Shown here: in pieces, positions 8,066 through 15,986 of the stretch | How positions within the stretch are numbered: position 1 is the first letter of the stretch | Layout: each line of letters opens with the position of its first letter | Assembly: GCA_934500855.1 (NCBI GenBank) | Contig: CAKSUH010000008.1 | Coordinates: forward strand, 1-16,292 | Direction: 5' to 3' | Length of the DNA: 16,292 nt | Origin: an uncultured Eubacteriales bacterium | Lineage (GTDB): Bacteria > Bacillota > Clostridia > Oscillospirales > CAG-272 | Translations under genes and position numbers: made by a program | The notes under the pieces: generated by a model | The model's input: only the letters and a program-made list of their open reading frames with translations | What the model was told of the DNA's origin: nothing | The model's database searches: none

Positions 8066-8467
8066 TTGAAAAATGATTTTTATTCTGTATGCTTGACAAA
8101 ATGGCTTTACCATATCAAGTGGTATTTTGCCAAAACAGACCTGAATACCGACCGCGGCAAGGCGGAAAATAAAAAGAGTGTGGTCAAATATGCCCAGTGG
8201 TATACGCCCGAAAAAGAAAAGCTCTATCCGACCTCATTCAAAGTGGATTTTGTCGGGCAGCCGTATGATGGCGCCTGCTATTACCGCATCACCCGCTGTC
8301 CTATCTGCGCCTATACGAAAAAACTCGACGTTTCCGAGCTGATGCCGCTTTTCTGCGAGCTTGACGAAGTGGTGATTACACTTCAGCACGGCGTACTGCA
8401 CAGAAAGCAGACGTTGGCAAACGGCGGCGAATACTGCGATTACTTCATAACAGGAAATAAAGAATAG
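8066..8467 (+). pseudogene. ATC hydrolase family fragment, N-terminal part missing
   Basis: A 133-residue frame opens at TTG 8066, directly after an in-frame TGA, with AGAAGG nine bases upstream. Its C-terminal half parallels the gene at 1-615: TRCPICAYTKKL against TKCGICVLMKKL, LFCELDE against ALCRLDH, and LANGGEYCDY against LASGGPYCDC. Its first residues (FYSVCLTKWLYHIKWYF) align roughly with the middle of that protein, so about 75 or more N-terminal residues are missing. A short frame ATG 8040 to TGA 8069 precedes it in another phase, but I see no family N-terminus there. I call it a 5'-truncated remnant. The start-proximal Shine-Dalgarno leaves room for a short expressed product. It is transcribed divergently from the TetR operon. 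Confidence 0.6.
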
Positions 8468-8552
8468 TCTTTCTGGCAAAGACTTGGCGTTCATAGAAAA
8501 AACAGGACGTAAGCACTCCTTAAAATCTGATTACAAAACTGACATCTACCAC

Positions 8553-8885
8553 GGGGTATAAGGGGTGTCCCCTTAAAGAGAATCCGGGTGTGAGCACCAT
8601 GAAATGAGCACCCGGATTCAGTGCTTGCTAAGAATCGCAGACAGACACAGTCGTTTCGGAGGTCGTACACACCGGAGCGGCTTTTCTTTTTTTCGAAGTT
8701 TCAATCGGTATTCACGCCTTGTACCTGTTTGTATTTGGTCATTTAAGAATCCTCATGCACATGCACGGACACTTTTTCTTTTGTCTTTCACTCTCAGCAA
8801 GCACTGAATGATACCTCCCACCCGGATGCCTCCCACCGGTTTTTCGGTACATTCGCTTGTGAGGGGATGTCTCCCCTAATACCCC
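8553..8885. repeat. Long imperfect inverted repeat, MITE-like or structured RNA
   Basis: This gene-free stretch has nested matching arms. The outer arms are GGGGTATAAGGGGTGTCCCC (8553-8572) and AGGGGATGTCTCCCCTAATA plus CCCC (8862-8885). The inner arms are TTCAGTGCTTGCTAAG (8617-8632) and CTCAGCAAGCACTGAA (8793-8808), with one mismatch. In between, ATCCGGGTG (8582-8590) matches CACCCGGAT (8819-8827) but can also pair locally with 8609-8618. Each outer arm is itself a palindrome (AAGGGG-TGT-CCCCTT; AGGGGA-TGTC-TCCCCT). The centre (8633-8792) is T-rich with no gene. Likely a nonautonomous element, a mobile-element end or a structured RNA. No target duplication was identified. Confidence 0.55.
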
Positions 8886-8962
8886 TCGGACGAGATGCTG
8901 ATTGAATTTTCTCATTGACTTACTTACACATTATCGAATCCAAAAATTTTCTCCAATTCCTC

Positions 8963-8991
8963 TTGACAAGTTATGCGAGTGATGCTATAAT
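8963..8991 (+). promoter_or_regulatory. Consensus promoter of the LexA-like/recombinase operon
   Basis: TTGACA at 8963-8968 is followed after exactly 17 bases by TATAAT at 8986-8991, a full-consensus vegetative promoter. The expected transcription start falls inside or next to the palindrome at 8997-9014, and the first ATG is at 9034. Confidence 0.88.
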
Positions 8992-8996
8992 AATAT

Positions 8997-9014
8997 GCGG
9001 TACTATTGTACCGC
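8997..9014. promoter_or_regulatory. Candidate operator of the LexA-like repressor
   Basis: The 18-mer GCGGTACTATTGTACCGC is a perfect palindrome, with 7-nt arms and a 4-nt centre. It starts five bases after the -10 box and ends 19 bases before the repressor ATG. The half-site spacing (GGTAC-N4-GTACC) equals that of the Gram-positive LexA box CGAAC-N4-GTTCG, but the half-site differs. That fits a LexA relative with changed recognition residues acting on its own promoter. Confidence 0.75.
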
Positions 9015-9033
9015 TATATAGAAAGAGGTGTCT

Positions 9034-9639
9034 ATGAAAGCATTGGACGCAGAACGTTTTACGAAAATTCGGGCGTTCATCGATGAATATTATCTTGACC
9101 ATCATAAGTCCCCGACCGTGCGCGACATTGCCGCGGGTACGGGGATATCCAAGACCGCAGTGCAACGCTATCTCACTGATATGAAAGCGCACGGCGAGAT
9201 CGAATACAACGGCAGGCGGAGCATTGAAACCGACCTTTCCCGTGTCATGACCGACATCACGCCTGTTGCCCGATATGACAGTACCGTGTCGTGTGGGCTG
9301 CCGATCGAAGTAAATGTGGAACCCGCAGAGGTGCTGCCGCTACCTAAATCGCTTGTCGGTGACGGAACATTCTTCATTCTCACCGCAAAGGGTGACTCTA
9401 TGACGGGCATCGGCGTGGATGACGGCGACCTTGTGATCGTTCGTGAGCAGAACACCTGCAGGGACGGCGACTATGCCGTCGTACTTGTGGACGGACGGGA
9501 AACCTTACTCAAAACCGTCACCTATCTGCCTGACAAGCAGGCTTATCTGTTGCACGCCGAGAATCCGGACTACCCTGATCGGCTGGAACACAATGTGACC
9601 ATTCAGGGCGTGGCGATCAAGGTCATCAAATCACTGTGA
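9034..9639 (+). CDS. LexA/UmuD-like S24 self-cleaving repressor
   Basis: This 201-residue protein has LexA architecture. The N-terminal winged helix (about residues 5-65) includes SPTVRDIAAGTGISKTAVQRYL. The C-terminal S24 protease domain has a probable cleavage bond Cys87-Gly88 (VSCGLP), nucleophile Ser122 in GDSM and general base Lys160 in TLLKTV. Cys-Gly is the UmuD-type bond, while LexA usually has Ala-Gly. The start ATG at 9034 follows GAGG by five bases; an in-frame GTG at 9028 overlaps that site. With RecA-filament contact such proteins cut themselves and derepress their targets. The only GGTAC-N4-GTACC box I found is in its own promoter, so it likely controls the operon that ends with the recombinase. 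It is more likely an element-borne regulator than the housekeeping LexA. Confidence 0.88.
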   Translation: MKALDAERFTKIRAFIDEYYLDHHKSPTVRDIAAGTGISKTAVQRYLTDMKAHGEIEYNGRRSIETDLSRVMTDITPVARYDSTVSCGLPIEVNVEPAEVLPLPKSLVGDGTFFILTAKGDSMTGIGVDDGDLVIVREQNTCRDGDYAVVLVDGRETLLKTVTYLPDKQAYLLHAENPDYPDRLEHNVTIQGVAIKVIKSL

Positions 9640-9704
9640 AGCCGTTTTAGCAAGCATCGCCTTTATACAAAAGGCCGTCAAATAAAAAACAAGGAGGAGG
9701 TTAT

Positions 9705-10199
9705 ATGCAAGTGAAGGAACGCTTTCGTCAGTTCATACGACGATTGACAGATTCCAAACCCAAGGGCATTACCGATGAGGAATGGAAGGTCATACGCGAC
9801 GAACGGGAAGCGAAAAAACGAAAGCAGGCTGAGTTTGAACGCTACGCCATCGACCACTTTGAAGAAACGCCGGAGTATCGGAACGCCGGATGGTTGACTC
9901 GCCTGCGTATGAAGATGCACTATCGCGTGTGGCTTGACCGTCGCGGGGAAATATGGCTGCTTGACGGATCTCCGGAAATGGAAAAACTGCTTTGCGCGGT
10001 AGATGAGGAGACCGAGGCGCTGATGAAGCTGTCGCGCGACGAGCGCATCGCATACTTTCGTCGCATGGATCGTTTTAACAGAATGGATTTCGATATGAAT
10101 TTCGGCACGACCGTGCTTCATGTCCGTTCCTGCTTTGAGGGGAAAACCGAAGAAACAGTAGCGGACACCGTCAAGCGCGTGGCAAATATACAATCATAA
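9705..10199 (+). CDS. Hypothetical protein between LexA-like repressor and recombinase
   Basis: I do not recognise this 164-residue protein. It is rich in charged residues, with a basic and acidic helical N-terminal third (DEEWKVIRDEREAKKRKQ). The middle is aromatic and basic (GWLTRLRMKMHYRVWLDRRGEIWLL), and the C-terminal part contains RDERIAYFRRMDRFNRMDFDMNF. No signal peptide, membrane helix, zinc motif or known catalytic motif is visible. The start ATG at 9705 has a near-perfect AAGGAGGAGG five bases upstream, so it is probably well translated. It sits 65 bases after the repressor and 52 before the recombinase on the same strand, so co-transcription is likely. A role as an accessory or directionality partner of the recombinase is possible from position alone. 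Confidence 0.75.
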   Translation: MQVKERFRQFIRRLTDSKPKGITDEEWKVIRDEREAKKRKQAEFERYAIDHFEETPEYRNAGWLTRLRMKMHYRVWLDRRGEIWLLDGSPEMEKLLCAVDEETEALMKLSRDERIAYFRRMDRFNRMDFDMNFGTTVLHVRSCFEGKTEETVADTVKRVANIQS

Positions 10200-10203
10200 G
10201 TAA

Positions 10204-11976
<1,773 letters not shown>

Positions 11977-12506
11977 CGAATACCGCAAAAGCATAAAAAC
12001 GCCGACACTCTGAAATCCGTGTCGGCAGGAACAAAAATATCGTAACGATAGCAAGTTGCGCAAAAATGCGCAAAAGTACAAACAAAGCAAACGAAAACAG
12101 AAAAACGGCACGGCAGAATCAATCTGCCATACCGTCTCCCCAAGCACCGCCCATGGGCTACCTGCTTTATCGCAGGTGCGCCTTTACGGGTGCTTTTCTT
12201 TTGGTTCTGAGTATGAGATCCTGAACCTCGCACGCCTCCGGGTTACCGGAGGCCGTGGGCTTGGAGCACGACCGCCGCTGGTGGCGGAAAAAGGGAGTGC
12301 GACAAGGGAGAAAACAAGAAGCCCCGCGAGCAAGCCCCGGCTTGTGACACGGGGCGACTATGTTTTCGACAGGGCAATGAAAAGTCCCACCCCCGCAACC
12401 ATATGGTGAAGCAAAAAAAATATCATAATTCCCCCGAAACCTCACGATTTCGTTTTTTCTCGCGCTCCCTCGTTTTTTCGCGACCATAGAGTTTGAGAAA
12501 AAGCAA
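11977..12506. other. Hairpin-rich noncoding region after the recombinase
   Basis: No credible gene lies in these 530 bases. They hold several perfect inverted repeats. GCCGACAC/GTGTCGGC (12001-12026) is followed on the minus strand by GTTTTT. GCCTCCGG-GTTA-CCGGAGGC spans 12234-12253. A nested pair has GCCCCG/CGGGGC enclosing CAAGCC/GGCTTG (12321-12355). Near 12445-12483 two similar CGTTTTTTC tracts repeat. A recombinase-adjacent noncoding block like this could hold an attachment site, an oriT or structured RNA. I cannot tell which, and found no clear direct repeat marking an att core. Confidence 0.5.
12142..12202 (+). terminator. Probable terminator downstream of the recombinase
   Basis: AAGCACC (12142-12148) pairs with GGTGCTT (12189-12195) around an inner hairpin ACCTGC/GCAGGT (12160-12165 with 12172-12177). 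The tract TTTTCTTTT follows on the plus strand. It also contains the palindrome CCCATGGG (12150-12157). It lies about 165 bases past the recombinase stop, so it may instead be the end of a short structured RNA. Confidence 0.5.
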
Positions 12507-13073
12507 TCACACGAACTCCAAATTACCTTTACTGAGCATTGAAACATTATTTGTTTCCGGATCGATTTGAATCACGATTTTATTCTGCTTCAAAGCATAA
12601 TCGACTGTGTACGCAGTACCTCCACTCTTTCCGTTGAAGGCACAAACCACAATGTCCGCTTTGTCGACCATATATCTATTGCGGGTAAAGAAACATCCCC
12701 TGTTGTAGTGTTCCGAAGTAATTACCGATACATCTGTTGCGGCAAGAATCCTATATCGCCGTTTCTGATCTGCCTTTCCCCAAGAATCAGCTTGCCCCGG
12801 AAACGGAATTGCGCACTCAAGTTGAATATTCCTGTGCTCTTTCCGTAACTCGAGAATCTCCTCTGCGGCCCATGTATCAAAGCCACGGGCAACACCCGAA
12901 ATAAAATACGTACCACCTGACTCTGTTAACCTTGAAATGACACGTGAAAGAACAGACCGAAAAGCGAGGTATTGTTTATCTCTGTTGCTCTCACTGAATG
13001 GCATCTTTTCAGGGCGGTATCCCGTAAATACAACAACCACTCGTATCACCTCCACAACAAACGATTGCGACAT
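12507..13073 (-). CDS. SLOG/DUF1273 (YpsA-like) family protein
   Basis: This 188-residue Rossmann-like SLOG protein opens with VVVFTGYRPEK (13-23). It continues with ISGVARGFDTWAAEEI (58-73), IPFPGQADSW (89-98) and a C-terminal block RNRYMVDKADIVVCAFNGKSGGT (131-153). These match the DUF1273 family (PF06908), whose fold resembles nucleotide-binding DprA and LOG proteins. Ligand and role are unknown for most members; Bacillus YpsA affects cell division. The ATG at 13073 has AGAAGGTG eight bases upstream. An in-frame GTG at 13040 has a stronger GGAGGTG and would start exactly at the conserved first strand, giving 177 residues. The gene is divergent from the XRE gene, with 128 bases between the ATG starts. 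Confidence 0.82.
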   Translation of the reverse strand: MSQSFVVEVIRVVVVFTGYRPEKMPFSESNRDKQYLAFRSVLSRVISRLTESGGTYFISGVARGFDTWAAEEILELRKEHRNIQLECAIPFPGQADSWGKADQKRRYRILAATDVSVITSEHYNRGCFFTRNRYMVDKADIVVCAFNGKSGGTAYTVDYALKQNKIVIQIDPETNNVSMLSKGNLEFV

Positions 13074-13106
13074 AATTATAACACCTTCTTTTTTGGATTG
13101 CAACTA

Positions 13107-13187
13107 TTAGTTATGTTTGTCATCCCTATATTTACTGTATTTATCCGTGAATCTGTACTACACTAAAAGGGAAAGTATCATAACTAA
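13107..13187. promoter_or_regulatory. Paired inverted repeats in the SLOG/XRE divergent promoter region
   Basis: TTAGTTATG (13107-13115) and its exact complement CATAACTAA (13179-13187) flank the shared intergenic region. Read toward each gene, the same CATAACTAA word occurs 34 bases before the SLOG ATG and 14 bases before the XRE ATG. Such placement suits two binding sites for the adjacent XRE repressor. The promoter boxes between them are too ambiguous to assign. Confidence 0.45.
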
Positions 13188-13201
13188 AAGGTGGTGAGAC
13201 C

Positions 13202-13537
13202 ATGAATGGAGCAAGCATCGGCAAGAGAATCCGCACCTGCAGAGAAAAGAAGGGCTGGAACCAAGAGGTTTTTGCAGAGAAAATCGGACTCAGCGTCGCC
13301 TACACCGGCATGATTGAACGTGGCGAAAAAGTACCAAAACTCGAAACATTCATTCGCATTGCAAATACCCTGGAGGTTTCCGCCGATCTGCTGTTAGCGG
13401 ATGTCCTGCAGGCTCAACTGTGCATCGATACATCGGCAAGAGCAGAATCGATTAACAGACTCGACAAAGAAGGACGTAACCGTATCTACGATGTAATAGA
13501 TACGCTTCTGCGGCATGAGAAACAGACAAAACAATAA
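13202..13537 (+). CDS. XRE-family helix-turn-helix regulator
   Basis: This 111-residue protein has a Cro/C1-type helix-turn-helix over about residues 7-64. It contains GKRIRTCREKKGWNQEVFAEKIG, followed by a recognition helix and MIERGEKVPKLETFIRIANTLEVSADLLL. The remaining 45 residues form a short helical tail probably used for dimerisation. The start ATG at 13202 follows AAGGTGGTGAG. It is divergent from the SLOG gene, and matching 9-nt inverted repeats before both starts suggest that it controls both. The DMP19-family gene begins 162 bases downstream on the same strand. No protease or toxin domain is present. Confidence 0.9.
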   Translation: MNGASIGKRIRTCREKKGWNQEVFAEKIGLSVAYTGMIERGEKVPKLETFIRIANTLEVSADLLLADVLQAQLCIDTSARAESINRLDKEGRNRIYDVIDTLLRHEKQTKQ

Positions 13538-13699
13538 AATTACCCGTGATATCATAATAATTTTCGGGGATATTTTTTCGGCGGCTCCGGGCTTTGTGAA
13601 CCGTCATCAATACTCCCATCGGGCCAATGCATCTCTGTTCCGCAAAATGTAAATTACTTCCGGAGGACTGCCTCCCGAAAAAAGAAAAAGGAGAAAAGT

Positions 13700-14197
13700 A
13701 TGGAGCTTTTCGATACGGCGGATTACACGAAAATGACCGCGGAAGAACTGTCGGCTCTCTTTGACGACGATCTTTTCGAGGCGGTAGTTGAGCGGACCGA
13801 ACAAAAAGTGAACGGCTTTGAGAGATGGAGTGACGGGGTCAACTCCCTGAATCCCGCTCAAAGGTTGTTCTACTCCGTTTATTGGCTTGATGCAGAGGTG
13901 AACAACGGCGGACTCTGTCAGTTTTTGACGAACTCAAGCCGGGTGTTTGCGCCTGTTGTCAGCCGGTATATGGAGAAGATCGGTGCCACAGATCATCAAA
14001 AGCTCTATGACGGCTTTCTGTCAGAAAACAACATTGACCCGAACGACCTGTCTTCCTTCGATATTTCGACGGTGGAAGACTATGTGAACCAGTATCAGAG
14101 ATACCCTTTTGATGAATATGATAACGCATTCGGCAATCTGGAACCGCTTGAAACCTATCTGGTGGCATTTATCAGAGAACATATCAACGATTTTTAA
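13700..14197 (+). CDS. DMP19-family (DUF4375) protein
   Basis: This 165-residue protein has the DMP19/DUF4375 signature EVNNGGLCQFLTNSS (66-80), preceded by LNPAQRLFYSVYWLDAE. By hand count it has about 31 Asp/Glu and 11 Lys/Arg, so it is strongly acidic. Neisseria DMP19 is described as a DNA mimic that sequesters a helix-turn-helix transcription factor. Here the XRE gene is the immediate upstream neighbour, which invites the same pairing (inference). The start ATG at 13700 has AAAGGAG close upstream. A small hairpin around GGAGG-ACTG-CCTCC (13664-13677) lies just before that site and might affect translation. The terminator at 14348-14378 would end this transcript. Confidence 0.78.
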   Translation: MELFDTADYTKMTAEELSALFDDDLFEAVVERTEQKVNGFERWSDGVNSLNPAQRLFYSVYWLDAEVNNGGLCQFLTNSSRVFAPVVSRYMEKIGATDHQKLYDGFLSENNIDPNDLSSFDISTVEDYVNQYQRYPFDEYDNAFGNLEPLETYLVAFIREHINDF

Positions 14198-14275
14198 ACG
14201 GCTTCACGGTGATGAAAGGTTTGTCGGATCCGGTGCCTGTAAGTCCCCCGGCAATCTCTTTTTACCGTCCGTTTA

Positions 14276-14308
14276 CAAAAAAACAGCCCTTGCTCATGCA
14301 GGGGCTGT
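14276..14308 (-). terminator. Rho-independent terminator of the MATE locus
   Basis: ACAGCCC (14283-14289) pairs with GGGCTGT (14302-14308). On the minus strand the stem is followed by a run of eight T (plus 14276-14283). It lies about 110 bases past the MATE stop at 14417. Confidence 0.75.
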
Positions 14309-14347
14309 GTTGGGCTGTACCCGCCTGTACCGGGCGACATGGCTTCG

Positions 14348-14378
14348 CAGCCCCACGAACCGTGCGGCTGTGATTTTT
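14348..14378 (+). terminator. Intrinsic terminator downstream of the DMP19-family gene
   Basis: CAGCC-C-CACG (14348-14357) pairs with CGTG-C-GGCTG (14361-14370) around the loop AAC, with one internal mismatch. TGATTTTT follows on the plus strand. It is the best plus-strand stop between the DMP19-family gene (ends 14197) and the convergent MATE pseudogene. Confidence 0.6.
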
Positions 14379-14416
14379 CTGTCAGGCTTCACCCGGGATC
14401 CACCGGTCACCATGGG

Positions 14417-15652
14417 TTAACCCGCGGCACGGGGCGGATCCGGCTGAGCTTTTGTATATTTCCCGATCATGATTCCGGCATAAACCATGACCAGCAGTTT
14501 CGTGACCGGCATGGCAAAGCACAAGGACGACGCCCCGCCGAGGGCGGGAAGTATCAAAATCAGAATGCCGCTGATGACAAGCCCTCGTGCCACCGACACG
14601 ACAAATGCCGCTCCCGGTTCCATGATCGACTGAAAATAGTAGGTGAAAAAAATATTGAACGGCAGCAGAAGAAACGACAGCGCGTAACTGCGGACAATTG
14701 CGGGTGCCGCGTCCGGTATCTCCGGCGTTGGATTCATGAAGATCCGGATATACAGGTTCGGGCAAATCATACTGAGCGCCGTCCAGAATACCCCGAAAAA
14801 CACCGTGGTCCACAGTGCCGGCCGGAGTGTTTTCCGGATCCGTATTCCCCTGCCCGCGCCGAAATTGGCGGAGACGATCGGCAGTGACGCCTGTCCCACG
14901 CTGTACGCACAGCACTGCACATAGGTACTGATATTGATGATGGGACCGTAGATTGCCAAAGCGTTTGCATCGAGATATTTCATGATCTGACGGTTGAAGA
15001 GTACCGTGAGTATCCCCATTGCCACGTCAATGAAGAAGGTAGAAAAGCCCGTCACGGAGATTTCGCAGAGCTTTGAGAGGAAGTGCTCCGGCCTGACCGG
15101 ACGCAACGTATTTTTCCGCTTCACAAAATGTGTAAGCATCACCAGAAAAGAGATACCCGCACCGATCGCGGTGGCAAGTCCCGTGCCGAAGATCCCCATG
15201 TCGCAGGCGAAGACAAAGAAATAATCTCCGAACATATTGAAAATGCCGCCTGCCAGCACGCCGAACGTTGCAAGCCCCGGATCGTTGTCATTGCGGAGAA
15301 ACGCCGCAAGCATCTGATTGAAAAGAAACAGCGGGAACACATACCGGATGGGCGCATATAGGTTTCTGCCAGCACTGTAAGCGATTCGTCCGCGCCGAAG
15401 AACCGGAGGATCGAAGACTGAAAAAGCAGAATTCCGACTCAGGAAAGAACCGCCAGTGCAGCCGAACCAATCACGGCAACGGTGAAATACCGGTGCCACC
15501 ACTTCCAGCGCGGCGGTCCCCTCGGGACCCTGATACTGTCTCACCATCGCCATATCGACAACACCGTATATACACGAAGATCAGTGCGCTGCCGAATGCA
15601 GCCGCCAGGTACCTGAAATAGAGTTTCCGATCTTTTCCTTCAACAGATCCAT
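14417..15652 (-). pseudogene. MATE-family efflux transporter, multiply frameshifted
   Basis: Homology runs from MDLLKEKIG (start 15652, GGAGG upstream) to the stop at 14417, but changes frame repeatedly. MDLLKEKIG is followed by KLYFRYLAAAFGSALIF in another frame. YGVVDMAMVRQYQGPEG and ALEVVAPVF return to the first frame. A third frame then carries YFTVAVIGSAALAVLS, an in-frame TGA (where I would expect Trp) and VGILLFQSSILRFFGADESL. After ETYMRP the frame shifts again into IRYVFPLFLFNQMLAAF, which stays intact to the end. About 30-35 residues also seem missing between APVF and YFTV. Helices from IRYVF onward look normal. MATE proteins extrude cationic drugs or metabolites using ion gradients; this copy should be non-functional unless these are sequencing errors. 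Confidence 0.85.
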
Positions 15653-15674
15653 CGATCTTTCCTCCTGTTCTGAC

Positions 15675-15732
15675 AAAAAAGCCGGACAAGGAACAGACAT
15701 TTCAGTCTGCGCCTTATCCGGCTGTTGTTTTT
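15675..15732. terminator. Bidirectional terminator-like hairpin before the MATE pseudogene
   Basis: AGCCGGACAAGG (15680-15691) pairs with CCTTATCCGGCT (15712-15723) with one mismatch, around an inner CAGAC/GTCTG stem. On the minus strand the stem is followed by six T, and on the plus strand by GTTGTTTTT. On the minus strand it ends about 20 bases before the MATE start. It probably terminates the upstream minus-strand regulator remnant, but its position would also suit an attenuator. Confidence 0.6.
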
Positions 15733-15834
15733 CCGAACAACCCGCCCTCCGAGCGAACAGGGCAAGTATATCACAAACAGAGCGGCAGGTCAAGAGAAAA
15801 GCGAAAAATCCGGAACACGGAGAAAAATCCCCCG

Positions 15835-15986
15835 TCACACTTTTCCGGAAGGTCTTCCGGCACACAGCCTGTTCACCGCGTCAAGGATCACTTCCGTCAC
15901 CGTATCGAAGGAAACCGGGAACGCGCCGCGGTAATACTCCGTGATGACATCCACGCAGGCGCCCAGCGCAAAGGATACCTGTACCG
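15835..15986 (-). pseudogene. C-terminal remnant of a probable TetR-type regulator
   Basis: The minus frame ending at TGA 15835-15837 encodes SFALGACVDVITEYYRGAFP, then VSFDTVTEVILDAVNRLCAG and RPSGKV. This is the kind of helical C-terminus seen in TetR/AcrR regulators. Upstream of about 15986 the frame no longer resembles a protein, and the plus strand begins a different gene fragment. The DNA-binding domain is therefore missing. It would have been transcribed toward the MATE gene, with the hairpin at 15675-15732 in between. The family call rests on about 45 residues and is tentative. Confidence 0.5.

Noticed and set aside
8604..8807. A 67-codon plus frame inside the long inverted repeat
   Set aside because: It starts at a non-ATG codon within a repeat arm, lacks a ribosome binding site and is formed by T-rich repeat sequence.
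8540..8900. Possible CRISPR array because of repeated words
   Set aside because: The repeats are inverted, not direct, and there is no regular spacing or spacer pattern.
9034..9639. Housekeeping LexA
   Set aside because: The Cys-Gly bond, the altered recognition helix, the nonstandard box and the recombinase neighbour point to an element-borne relative rather than the chromosomal SOS regulator.
12056..12409. A 117-codon plus frame after the recombinase
   Set aside because: It crosses several strong hairpins, has no ribosome binding site, and its sequence is low in coding character. The stretch is better read as noncoding structure.
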